This document shows positions 25,507-33,095 of a stretch of DNA of 51,917 nt, piece after piece. The stretch lies in the NCBI GenBank assembly GCA_002030015.1, contig LQBH01000005.1, positions 1-51,917 on the forward strand, read 5' to 3'. Every line of letters begins with the position of its first letter. The stretch's first letter is position 1. The DNA comes from a delta proteobacterium MLS_D (GTDB lineage: Bacteria > Desulfobacterota > Syntrophia > Syntrophales > UBA2210). The notes under the pieces were generated by a model, which did not search any database, was not told the DNA's origin, and worked only from the letters and a program-made list of their open reading frames with translations. Position numbers and translations under genes: made by a program.

Positions 25507-26114
25507 AACGAACAATTTATATGTACAAGGGTTTTGAGAGAATCTGGCACTGGCTTCAGGCGGCCCTGATTATATTGCTTCTGCTGACAGGTTTTGAGAT
25601 CCACGGAAGTTACGAATTGTTCGGATACCAGGGCGCCTATGTCGTACATATTCAGGCCGCGTGGATACTGTTGGGACTGCTCGTTCTTGCCTTGTTCTGG
25701 CACATTACCACCGGTGAATGGAGGCAATACAAACCGACTCTGAAAAATCTGGACAAGATGGTGCGCTGTTACATGGTGGGAATATTCCTTGATGAACCGC
25801 GTCCCTACACGAAAACTCCCGAGACAAAGCTGAACCCCCTTCAGAAGCTCAGCTACCTGGGTGTTTTGCTGTTTATCCTTCCGATTCTTATCATCAGCGG
25901 CCTGGCTTGTTACTTTTACAATGATCTCCAGGCTTGGGGACTGTCCGTGGGATTCGGATCACTCGCGATCCTTCACACCATCGGCGCTTTTCTCATGCTC
26001 ATCTTCCTGGTGGTCCACGTTTACATGACGACGACCGGGCACACCCCTCTTGCCTACACCATCGCGATGATCACCGGCCGGGAGGAAGTACCCGACGATA
26101 ACAGGGTTTGCTGA
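25503..26114 (+). CDS. cytochrome b561/formate dehydrogenase gamma-type membrane protein
   Basis: The 203-residue protein has four to five membrane helices (ALIILLLLTGFEIHG, VVHIQAAWILLGLLVLALFWHI, YLGVLLFILPILIISGLACYF, ILHTIGAFLMLIFLVVHVYM). His residues in the first helix region (ERIWHWLQA), VVHIQ, FWHITTG and VVHVYM are placed to hold b hemes, as in the b561/FdnI group. Its ATG overlaps the octaheme cytochrome stop (ATGA), with AAGGAG upstream, so the two are made together. It probably passes electrons between the quinone pool and the anchored octaheme subunit. Direction is not certain, but a reductase role is likelier. Confidence 0.88.
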   Translation: MKRTIYMYKGFERIWHWLQAALIILLLLTGFEIHGSYELFGYQGAYVVHIQAAWILLGLLVLALFWHITTGEWRQYKPTLKNLDKMVRCYMVGIFLDEPRPYTKTPETKLNPLQKLSYLGVLLFILPILIISGLACYFYNDLQAWGLSVGFGSLAILHTIGAFLMLIFLVVHVYMTTTGHTPLAYTIAMITGREEVPDDNRVC

Positions 26115-26126
26115 TACACCGTTCGA

Positions 26127-26164
26127 GTCCGAGGGGGCGGGCGATCCAACACGTCCCCTCGGAC
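26127..26164 (+). terminator. strong hairpin after the cytochrome b gene
   Basis: A perfect 10-bp stem GTCCGAGGGG/CCCCTCGGAC with an 18-base loop lies 12 bases after the stop. No T-run follows, so it may be a 3'-end stabiliser or a Rho-type end rather than a classic intrinsic terminator. Confidence 0.45.
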
Positions 26165-26259
26165 GTACCTTCGTACAATTCCGTTACACGTCCCTTCATC
26201 ATCATTGTATCCGGCACTCACGGGAGCCGGCATATCACCGTGGCGCAGAAAGACGTTTC

Positions 26260-26287
26260 TTGACAAAGATGCCTCCCGTTGTATAGT
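26260..26287 (+). promoter_or_regulatory. sigma70-type promoter
   Basis: TTGACA (26260-26265), a 16-base spacer and TATAGT (26282-26287) are close to consensus and precede the GTG start of the thioredoxin-fold gene by 30 bases. Confidence 0.75.
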
Positions 26288-26317
26288 CGATTACTCTCGA
26301 GAAAGGACTCCAGGCCC

Positions 26318-26974
26318 GTGAGAATTGATGACGAAACTCTTGAAACGATCCGTTCCCGTTTGAAAACCGAACTCACGGACTCAGCGGAAATTCTGCTCTT
26401 CACCACCGACCGCATGACAGGTTCCTGCGACAACCGGGGTTACAACGACTTCGCCGACCAGTTGCTGGACGCGATTGCCGACGTTGATCGCCGTCTGTCC
26501 GTGCGACGCCTCGATCTCTTCGGCGATGAAGGACGAGCCTTCGGGCTGTCCCTTTCCCCCACCCTTCTCATCGGTGCGCAGGAACGCTTTCCCGTACAGT
26601 TTCACGGCGCGCCCACAGGCAACCTGGGGGGAGCTTTCATCGAAGCGATCCTCATGATTTCCCGGAGAGATCCCGATCTCACACCGGAATCAAGACGCCT
26701 GCTGGGAACAATTGCCCGACCCGTGACAGTGGAATGTTTCGTCGCACCGGACTGCGCATACTGCCCCGCCGCCGTTGACCTTGGCGCCCGAATCGCTTTC
26801 TCCTCCGGTGATGTTATCACGTTCCGGTCCATCGACATCACCCAGGGAATGGATCGCGCTCTTCTGTTCGACGTGGCCTCGGTGCCTCACCTGGTCATCG
26901 GTGAAGATCCGTCAACCGCACTTGTGGGCGTTCCGCGGGAGGAAGCGCTGGTCGGCGCCCTGCTGGGCCGGTAA
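26318..26974 (+). CDS. double thioredoxin-fold protein (PDO/glutaredoxin-like)
   Basis: The 218-residue protein looks like two fused thioredoxin folds, the layout of protein disulfide oxidoreductases. The second fold keeps a redox motif, CAYC (Cys146, Cys149) in ECFVAPDCAYCP, followed later by the cis-Pro region ASVPHLVIGE. The first fold has GLSLSPTLLIG at its cis-Pro position but only a single Cys (TGSCDNRGY), so it is probably redox-inactive. No signal peptide is seen. The start is GTG 26318, because the promoter -10 overlaps any earlier start. It follows the cytochrome operon but has its own promoter. It may serve disulfide reduction in the cytoplasm. Confidence 0.75.
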   Translation: MRIDDETLETIRSRLKTELTDSAEILLFTTDRMTGSCDNRGYNDFADQLLDAIADVDRRLSVRRLDLFGDEGRAFGLSLSPTLLIGAQERFPVQFHGAPTGNLGGAFIEAILMISRRDPDLTPESRRLLGTIARPVTVECFVAPDCAYCPAAVDLGARIAFSSGDVITFRSIDITQGMDRALLFDVASVPHLVIGEDPSTALVGVPREEALVGALLGR

Positions 26975-26988
26975 TCATGTCCCGCCGT

Positions 26989-27195
26989 TCATTTCCTGTC
27001 TTGAGTCCCGCCGTCTTTCGGTGAATAATAGGCACAGTCCATCCCCGAACTTTCTTCCACCTCCATACAGGGAAGCCGCTTTGACTTGAACCCCATGGCG
27101 CGGCAGCCATAGGGAAAATCACGGTCGTGGGTGATATAAAAATGACGGCAGAGAAAGCAGTGAACAAAGTGGTTGACATGCATTCCGCGGCTCAT
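26989..27195 (-). CDS. small cysteine-rich conserved protein, unknown function
   Basis: The protein is about 68 residues from ATG 27195 (AAAGGGAAC just upstream); ATG 27219 in the same frame is the alternative. The pattern C-x2-C-x-HFYITHD-x-DFPYGC-RAMGFKS-x4-PC-x11-DC-x-YYSPK resembles a family of tiny proteins common in anaerobes that have CxxC and PYGCRxxGFKS blocks. I know no function; four spaced cysteines suggest metal binding. It converges with the thioredoxin-fold gene, with 14 bases between. Confidence 0.7.
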   Translation of the reverse strand: MSRGMHVNHFVHCFLCRHFYITHDRDFPYGCRAMGFKSKRLPCMEVEESSGMDCAYYSPKDGGTQDRK

Positions 27196-27257
27196 GAGTT
27201 CCCTTTCTCCGCAATCCATTCCCCTGTACCTGAGCCCGGTGCGGGAAATTCCTCTGT

Positions 27258-27821
27258 TTACTCCCGGAAACGGGGACGCTCAGCCCCGGACCTGTCGGAA
27301 AGCGAGCGTCGCCACCCGCCGTCACGCCGGACCGGGACCATACCCGGGGGCGGTGTGGCAAGCATGCCTGCTTCCATGACACCCCAGAATCCCGTCAGAA
27401 CTGCCTCGGCTGCGTCATGACGAAGCGACGTGGGCCGTCTCGCGCCGGACCATTCGATGATAATCCGGGCCGCCGCGAGGGCATTTCGTTTCGCGTCGGC
27501 CCCGCTCCGCCTGTCGCGAGGCAGAATCAGCGTTTCGCGCCAGGCTTCGGCGGTGATCTGAAGAATCCCGATCTTGCGCTTTTCCGCCTCGCTGATCCAG
27601 AGCGACGCCAGGTCGCCTCCGCCCTCGATGACCAGCCAGGCAAGGCCCGGTTCGCCTTCCAGGATTCCCGGAATGCCCCGGCGCAGGCGGACCCGGTTCC
27701 CGAAATTCCGGGAGCCGTACCAGCGAAGCCTGCCGTCGGCACCATAGAGAGCAAGGCCGGTCCTGACACCCAGGTCCACCGCAAGCAACGATTGTTTCTC
27801 TTCTTTCCCGCCGGAGGTCAT
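27258..27821 (-). CDS. RuvC/RNase H-fold protein, hypothetical
   Basis: The 187-residue protein begins with LLAVDLGVRTGLALYG, the first strand and acidic residue (Asp16) of a RuvC-like nuclease fold. WLVIEGGGDLASLW supplies the second acidic position, and LRHDAAEAVLTGFWG near the C-terminus matches the last acidic helix seen in RuvC (DAAEA-type). The basic middle (LPRDRRSGADAKRNALAAAR) could bind DNA. A Holliday-junction-type or related structure-specific nuclease is plausible but unproven. ATG 27821 has AGGTGA upstream. It sits next to the REP/RAYT cluster and close to the MrfAB DNA-repair pair. Confidence 0.65.
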   Translation of the reverse strand: MTSGGKEEKQSLLAVDLGVRTGLALYGADGRLRWYGSRNFGNRVRLRRGIPGILEGEPGLAWLVIEGGGDLASLWISEAEKRKIGILQITAEAWRETLILPRDRRSGADAKRNALAAARIIIEWSGARRPTSLRHDAAEAVLTGFWGVMEAGMLATPPPGMVPVRRDGGWRRSLSDRSGAERPRFRE

Positions 27822-27844
27822 AACAATTCACCTGCAGAAAACCC

Positions 27845-28712
27845 GGGCGGTTCACGAACCGCCCTCATAGTGCGTCCTGTCTCCCCGAAACTATACTATT
27901 CTCCCTGCCCCGCCGGAACGCCACCGTCTACCGCCGATTGCGGCGTCAAACTGCCGAATATTCGGGGTCCTTTTCCCACCCTGCGGGGTTGTCCTGTATG
28001 TACTGACGAATGCTCGTCATGTCGTCATCATTCCGAATAATATGTTCATAATAATTTCTCTGCCATACCGGGACACCCGGCGTCCCCCGCAGGGAATTGA
28101 CTCCCTTTGTGGAAACGGTCTTGAACGCGCCCACCAGCCCTCCTATGGGCTTTCGCGACGCCGCCTGTTCCGTAGGGGCGGTTCGCGAACCGCCCGTGCT
28201 TTCATCGTTGATAATGATAACACCGTGGAGGTGATTCGGCATAACGACCAGTTCTACGGTTTCTACGTAGTCGTATTGCTTTCCAAGCCATTCCCAGGCG
28301 CGGGAGACAACGCGACCCAGGTCATTCAGGACCATCTGACCGTTCACAATATCACCCAAGAGGCATTTTCGTTTTTCCGTACAGATGGTTATGAAATAGG
28401 CACCCGCAGAGGCATAGTCATACCCCTGCAACCGGATGGATCGTCGGTTTGGTTTCTGATTGGGAATGGTTGTCATATTCCTGCCAAAACGCGGGCGGTT
28501 CACGAACCGCCCCTGCACACAATTAACAATGGCCCGAAAATCACAGGTAACACCGGGCAATATGGCAGAACGTTCCCCGCATTTCAGATCAACGGCTCAG
28601 ACGAACAACCCTTGCGGGCGGTTCGCGAACCGCCCCTACAAACATTGAACGATGGTCCGTGATAATCATAGCCGTTGCCTCGTCTGCCGTAGGGGCGGTT
28701 CACGAACCGCCC
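27845..28712. repeat. cluster of five REP-like palindromes
   Basis: A 20-bp palindrome, GGGCGGTTC(A/G)CGAACCGCCC, occurs at 27845-27864, 28176-28195, 28493-28512, 28616-28635 and 28693-28712. Several copies are embedded in TAGGGG...CCCCT(A/G)CA context. They surround the RAYT transposase gene and one lies inside it. The centre alternates AC and GC. Confidence 0.9.
27946..28476 (-). CDS. REP-associated tyrosine transposase (RAYT, IS200-like Y1)
   Basis: The 176-residue protein has the RAYT N-terminus (NRRSIRLQGYDYASAGAYFI), the HUH metal motif in MPNHLHGVIIIN (His82, His84) and a catalytic-Tyr region WQRNYYEHIIRN (Tyr142/143) with a terminal IQDNPAGWEKD typical of the family. Such enzymes are single-copy domesticated transposases that mobilise REP hairpins. 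ATG 28476 is preferred; a longer frame to 28560 runs back into REP sequence. The palindrome at 28176-28195 lies in frame and encodes residues of TGGSRTAP (about 94-101), between the HUH and Tyr regions. The gene looks intact. Confidence 0.92.
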   Translation of the reverse strand: MTTIPNQKPNRRSIRLQGYDYASAGAYFITICTEKRKCLLGDIVNGQMVLNDLGRVVSRAWEWLGKQYDYVETVELVVMPNHLHGVIIINDESTGGSRTAPTEQAASRKPIGGLVGAFKTVSTKGVNSLRGTPGVPVWQRNYYEHIIRNDDDMTSIRQYIQDNPAGWEKDPEYSAV

Positions 28713-28737
28713 CTGCACACATCGGGCATCCACCAGA

Positions 28738-30072
28738 TCATTCTTGATCGCGCCCGCACCGCCGCAGAAGCCGCGCTCGCCGATGCAACAGGGCGCTCCG
28801 CTCCTCCTGTGTCATCCCGTCGCGGTCCAGCGCCCGTTCCACCAGTTCAATGGCACCCCCGTAATCGCGCGCCCGGTGTTCGCACCACTTGGCCAGCTCT
28901 TCCAGGGCAAAAAGATCGCCGGGCCACTGCAGGGCCATCCGCTCCCACAGCCCTCGGGCCTCGTCCCACTCCCCCCGGCGCTTGTGGATCAGCGACAACT
29001 CCCGCGCCGCCTCCCTGACGGTCGTTCCCGTTCTCCCGGCAGATCCGTCGTTGATAATAAACTCCAGCATCCGCTGTCCGCCGCGCTCGTCGCCCCGGTG
29101 AAGCCGCAGTCGGGCCGCCGCGAGCAGGTCTTCCTCGATTTCCCGTGAATCCCGCCGATCGGCGTCTACCAGGTCCGACAGGTGTGCCGCCAGGGCCGCC
29201 ATAGACACCAGGTCAAGCCGGTTGTGTTCGAAGACGTCCCGCATGAGTTCACCGTCTCGACGGCGAAGCCATTCAAAGTACCGGGCCGGGATTTCGTAGC
29301 CCGGCACATCGCCATGCCGCCGGAAGGTAAGGATTTCCTCTTCCAGCGTTCCCAGGCGGCAGTTGTCCAGCCGGTGACCCAGTAGTCGCCGGGAAGGAAA
29401 AAGCAGGTCCAGGTGGGGAACGTCGCCGAAAGGGTCGACGATCCGGTTCATGACGAATCGCGTCGACAGAAGCCCCACGTCAAAGGCCTTGCCGTTGAAG
29501 GTGACCAGGAAGCCCTTTTCGCCGACGATCTCCCGCAGCAGTGACAGACCCGCCGCCTCGTCGGAAAAGTCCCGAAGAAAGATCTGGCGGGTGATCATAG
29601 AGGATCCCTCAAACCACCCCAGGCCGATGAGAAAGGCCGTGGTGCCCGTGCCGCCGGACAGTCCCGTGGTTTCCGTATCCAGAAAGAGGGCGTCGGCGGG
29701 ATCGAAACCGGCGAGTCGCTGGTCCCGGGCCAGAAGGGCAAGGTGATCCATGACAAACCGGGTCATCTCGGCAACGGTCGTTTTGCCGTACTGTTCCTTC
29801 CCGAGAAGAACGCCGTCGCTGACGAAACAGGCGCCCCGGTCGTTTTCCAGGAGCAAGCCGTCGATCACCTCGACGATATCCCGCGCACGCCCTTCCGGAA
29901 ATACTCGCTCCGGCGAAGGCTCGGCCCGCTGCGGCCGCCGTTCCATGATGGCGTCGATGCGCCGCCGCAGATCGCTCACCACGGCGGCACGCTTCGCATC
30001 GACCGACGGCTTTCCGCCTGCCGGGTTCTGTGCCTCGCCGGTGATGCGCTTGAGCCGATCCGTGACGTTCAT
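28738..30072 (-). CDS. mrfB: MrfB-like 3'-5' exonuclease (YprB family) with C-terminal repeats
   Basis: The 444-residue protein has an RNase H-like DEDD exonuclease domain at about 145-320: LFLDTETTGLSGGTGTTAFL gives the first Asp-x-Glu, LVTFNGKAFDVGLL the second Asp region, and ELMRDVFEHNRLDLVSM the final motif. The C-terminal 120 residues look like TPR-type helices (RRGEWDEARGLWERMA). In Bacillus subtilis YprB (MrfB) works with the helicase YprA (MrfA) to repair mitomycin C damage. Here the helicase gene overlaps its start by 4 bases (ATGA). The stop lies 25 bases from the last REP copy. Confidence 0.88.
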   Translation of the reverse strand: MNVTDRLKRITGEAQNPAGGKPSVDAKRAAVVSDLRRRIDAIMERRPQRAEPSPERVFPEGRARDIVEVIDGLLLENDRGACFVSDGVLLGKEQYGKTTVAEMTRFVMDHLALLARDQRLAGFDPADALFLDTETTGLSGGTGTTAFLIGLGWFEGSSMITRQIFLRDFSDEAAGLSLLREIVGEKGFLVTFNGKAFDVGLLSTRFVMNRIVDPFGDVPHLDLLFPSRRLLGHRLDNCRLGTLEEEILTFRRHGDVPGYEIPARYFEWLRRRDGELMRDVFEHNRLDLVSMAALAAHLSDLVDADRRDSREIEEDLLAAARLRLHRGDERGGQRMLEFIINDGSAGRTGTTVREAARELSLIHKRRGEWDEARGLWERMALQWPGDLFALEELAKWCEHRARDYGGAIELVERALDRDGMTQEERSALLHRRARLLRRCGRDQE

Positions 30073-32438
30073 GGCCGGTTTCCCATCAGGTCCAGCACGG
30101 CGCGGGCCACGTCCTTCGCCGCCGGTCCCACCTCCAGCGTGGGCCCCACGCAGGTGGGACAGCCATGCTCGCAGGGACAGCTTTCGATGAGACTGCGCGC
30201 CGACTGGATCAGCCCGTCATGGCGCTCGAAGAGCAATTCGGAAAAACCGATGCCCCCGGGATAGGCGTCGAAAATAAAAATGGTGGGATCGAAATCATCC
30301 TCGCCCGGTGCCGACTGCCCCGTCTCACCCTCCTTTCCCGCCGGGGACCGGCCGGCACCCCCCTTCTGCATGAACCACTGACCGCTCTTGTCGCCGATGC
30401 AGCGGTCCAGATCACGAATATCGGCCATGAGCGCCATGGCCGCCAGGTGATGGAGGCAATAGGCAAGGCCGCTCATGCCGTCGATGATCTCCGACCGCGT
30501 CCAGGGCAGCCTGTCCAGTTCGGCGCGGGGCAGTGTGAACCAGTAACTGGTTGTATGCAGGTCCTTTTCGGGCAGGTTCACGTCGCCGTAGCCCACGTTT
30601 TCCGAGGTGTAAAATTTTATTTTCTTGTAGCCCACCACTTTGCGCACCACCTGTACCTCGCCGTGCTCCACCATGACGGGGTCACGGCGTGACTGGTCGA
30701 AGCCGTCGATAACCCGCACGTTGGTGTAGGTCATGGCGTCGGTGTAGTAATCCACATCCACCTTGCGGACGTAGGCCTTTTTCCGTTCCAGGTCCAGGGC
30801 GTCCACGTGGTACTGCTGGGATTCCACCATGTAGATGGCCTCGTCGTGCACGCTGGTAAAGGCGCTGTCCCAGTCAACCTCGGCGATGATCCGGTGATTA
30901 CTCCGGTCGGTGGTGTCCACCACGACCACGTTTTCCGGGTTGATGCTGCGCAGGCTGATCTCGTCGGCGGGATAACTTTCGGCGGACCAGTGCCACCGGT
31001 CGTCCACCCGGTGGAGCACGCCCTTTTCTTCAAGGTAGTCAAGCAGTTCCTCGATATTTTCCGCCCCGAACCGCTCACCCCGCTGAAAGGGTAACTCAAA
31101 GGCGGCGCTTTTCAGGTGATGGAGCAGAATGAGCAGGTTGTCGGGATTGACCCGGCAGTGTTCCGGCGACCGGGAAAAGAAATAATCGGGATTCTCGGCG
31201 ATGTACTGGTCCATGGGATTGCTTCGGGCAATGAGCACGGCAAGACTGTGGCCCTGCCGCCGGCCCGCCCGGCCCGCCTGTTGCCAGGTGGCGGCGATGG
31301 AGCCGGGATAACCCGTCATGATGCAGGCCTCCAGGTCGCCGATGTCGATGCCCAGTTCCAGGGCGTTGGTGCTCACCACGCCCATGACCTTCCGGTCCCG
31401 CAGGCCCGCCTCGATCCGTCGCCGCAGGTTGGGCAGATAGCCGCCCCGGTAGCCCGTCACCAGGTCGTCGTCCACGGGCTTTCCCCTGGCGAAGCGGTCC
31501 TTCAGGTACTTGGTAAGCACCTCCACGTTGAGACGGCTCGTGGTGAAGACGATGGTCTGAATATTGTTTTCGATCAGTTCCGTTGCCATGTTCCGGGCCG
31601 GGGTCAGGGCCGACTGGCGGATGCCCAGCTCGCGGTTCACGATGGGAGGGTTGTACAGAATAAAGGTCCGGCCCGCCCGGGGCGCGCCGCTTTCGTCGAG
31701 CAGTTCCACGGAACGCTCCAGAAGACGCTCGGCATGTTCCTTCGGGTTGGCCACCGTGGCGGAACAGCAGATGAAAACAGGGTCGGCCCCGTAAAACCGG
31801 CAAATCCGTGAAAGGCGGCGGATCACGTTGGCGAAATGGCTGCCGAAGACCCCCCGGTACACGTGCAGCTCGTCGATCACCACGTAGCGCAGGTTCATGA
31901 AGAGCTTCTGCCATTTCGTGTGGTGGGGTAAAATGCCCGCGTGAAGCATGTCGGGGTTGGTCACCACCACATGCCCCCGACGACGGATGGCCTGGCGGGC
32001 GTCGTCGGGGGTATCGCCGTCATAGGTATAGGTGCCGATGTTCGCCCCCGTCTCGTTGATGAGACCGTGCACCTCGTGCATCTGGTCCTGGGCCAGTGCC
32101 TTGGTGGGGAAGAGATAGAGCGCCCGCGTCTCCGGTTCTTCCAGAATACGCTGCAACACGGGCAGGTTGTAGCACAGCGTCTTGCCGCTCGCCGTGGGCG
32201 TCACCAGCACCACGTTCCGACCCTGGCGGACCAGTTCCAGGGCCTCGGCCTGGTGACTGTAAAGGCGGTCGATGCCGTCCTTTTCCAGCGCCGCCCGCAG
32301 CCGTGAATCAATCCAGTCGGGAAAGGGCGCGAAACGCCCCTCGGAAGGGGGAATCCGCTTCAGCGCCCGAATATTTTCCGTAAAACGCCGATCCGATTCC
32401 TTCCGTGCCGTCCACTCGTCCAGGGTCAGATTCGCCAT
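30069..32438 (-). CDS. mrfA: MrfA-like DEAD/DEAH helicase (YprA family, DUF1998)
   Basis: The 789-residue superfamily 2 helicase has a Q-motif region, Walker A TPTASGKTLCYN, Walker B/motif II VIDELHVYRGVFGSH, motif III CCSATVANP, TSRLNVEVLTKYL and the C-terminal motif VI QQAGRAGRRQG. After the helicase core comes the DUF1998 region with a four-cysteine metal cluster, CPCEHGCPTC, near the end. This combination, with an overlapping YprB-type nuclease, identifies the MrfA/MrfB pair that excises DNA lesions. ATG 32438 has GGCGG upstream. An integron integrase remnant lies immediately upstream on the same strand, so the original promoter region may have been replaced. Confidence 0.92.
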   Translation of the reverse strand: MANLTLDEWTARKESDRRFTENIRALKRIPPSEGRFAPFPDWIDSRLRAALEKDGIDRLYSHQAEALELVRQGRNVVLVTPTASGKTLCYNLPVLQRILEEPETRALYLFPTKALAQDQMHEVHGLINETGANIGTYTYDGDTPDDARQAIRRRGHVVVTNPDMLHAGILPHHTKWQKLFMNLRYVVIDELHVYRGVFGSHFANVIRRLSRICRFYGADPVFICCSATVANPKEHAERLLERSVELLDESGAPRAGRTFILYNPPIVNRELGIRQSALTPARNMATELIENNIQTIVFTTSRLNVEVLTKYLKDRFARGKPVDDDLVTGYRGGYLPNLRRRIEAGLRDRKVMGVVSTNALELGIDIGDLEACIMTGYPGSIAATWQQAGRAGRRQGHSLAVLIARSNPMDQYIAENPDYFFSRSPEHCRVNPDNLLILLHHLKSAAFELPFQRGERFGAENIEELLDYLEEKGVLHRVDDRWHWSAESYPADEISLRSINPENVVVVDTTDRSNHRIIAEVDWDSAFTSVHDEAIYMVESQQYHVDALDLERKKAYVRKVDVDYYTDAMTYTNVRVIDGFDQSRRDPVMVEHGEVQVVRKVVGYKKIKFYTSENVGYGDVNLPEKDLHTTSYWFTLPRAELDRLPWTRSEIIDGMSGLAYCLHHLAAMALMADIRDLDRCIGDKSGQWFMQKGGAGRSPAGKEGETGQSAPGEDDFDPTIFIFDAYPGGIGFSELLFERHDGLIQSARSLIESCPCEHGCPTCVGPTLEVGPAAKDVARAVLDLMGNRP

Positions 32439-32506
32439 TGCATACCGCCGTTTTCAGGAATTTTTACCAGAAACTGCAAAAGTATAGGAGGCCGAACCGA
32501 CGGGTG

Positions 32507-32773
32507 TCAAGAAGGAATAATCCGCCCGCAATCGACTATTGATACTACAGCGGTTACACCACTTTCCAGCATGTGGGTGGCGTAGTGGATGCGTCTTGCC
32601 GTCCCAAAAGTGAATGTAGCGCAAAATCAACTGACAGTAGGTCTGTTCCGTGCGATAGGCGTCGTGATGGTACCGCAGACCTCCCGCACCTGATCCATGA
32701 GCCTCGGATCGAGGTCGGGGCGAAATTGAGGGCGAAAATTAGGTTTACCTGCAGGCTTTGTTTCGAGTACCAT
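32507..32773 (-). pseudogene. intI: integron integrase (IntI-type tyrosine recombinase) remnant
   Basis: From ATG 32773 the minus strand reads MVLETKPAGKPNFRPQFRPD then LDPRLMDQVREV, and after a one-base slip near 32680 continues LRYHHDAYRTEQTYCQLILR and YIHFWDGKTHP. This is the N-terminal domain of integron integrases (compare the familiar DQVREV-RYHHYAYRTEQTY pattern). The next bases jump to YATHMLESG, which is the box II region (HSFATHLLESG) near the normal C-terminus. About two thirds of the gene, including most catalytic residues, is therefore deleted. It is transcribed away from the cassette genes on the plus strand, the classic integron arrangement. Confidence 0.72.
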
Positions 32774-33095
32774 ACCGCAAGTATTGAATGAATACCCGCC
32801 GCCGGGCGGATCCGACTCTGATTATTTCGCTATACACATCCTTACTTTCGCACCAGGCCAAACGAAGCAAGTAACTTTCAATACGTGGAAACAACATGTC
32901 CGCTTTTCCTATATTTGAAGCTTTGTTATCGCAATAAATGGAAATGTTCAGTTTCCTATTAAACTCGACTCATTTCAGAATAAACATGGCAGACAGTGCG
33001 GAAAATTATTAAGAAAACATTTTCCTGAAACTGCGGAAGAAATTCAAGGTGTCACAGACATAATTGGATATGACAATGACGTATTTACATCCTGG
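32774..33095. other. integron leader region between integrase remnant and first cassette gene
   Basis: There is no independent gene. This is where attI and a cassette promoter would lie, but I cannot place either firmly. From 32919 the plus strand stays open in the frame of the next gene (with KHGRQCGKLLRKHFPETAEE) yet has no ATG, GTG or TTG before 33096. Confidence 0.4.

Noticed and set aside
27845-28712. CRISPR array
   Set aside because: The repeated 20-mers are perfect palindromes at irregular spacing with a transposase gene between them. This is a REP/RAYT arrangement, not repeats with uniform spacers.
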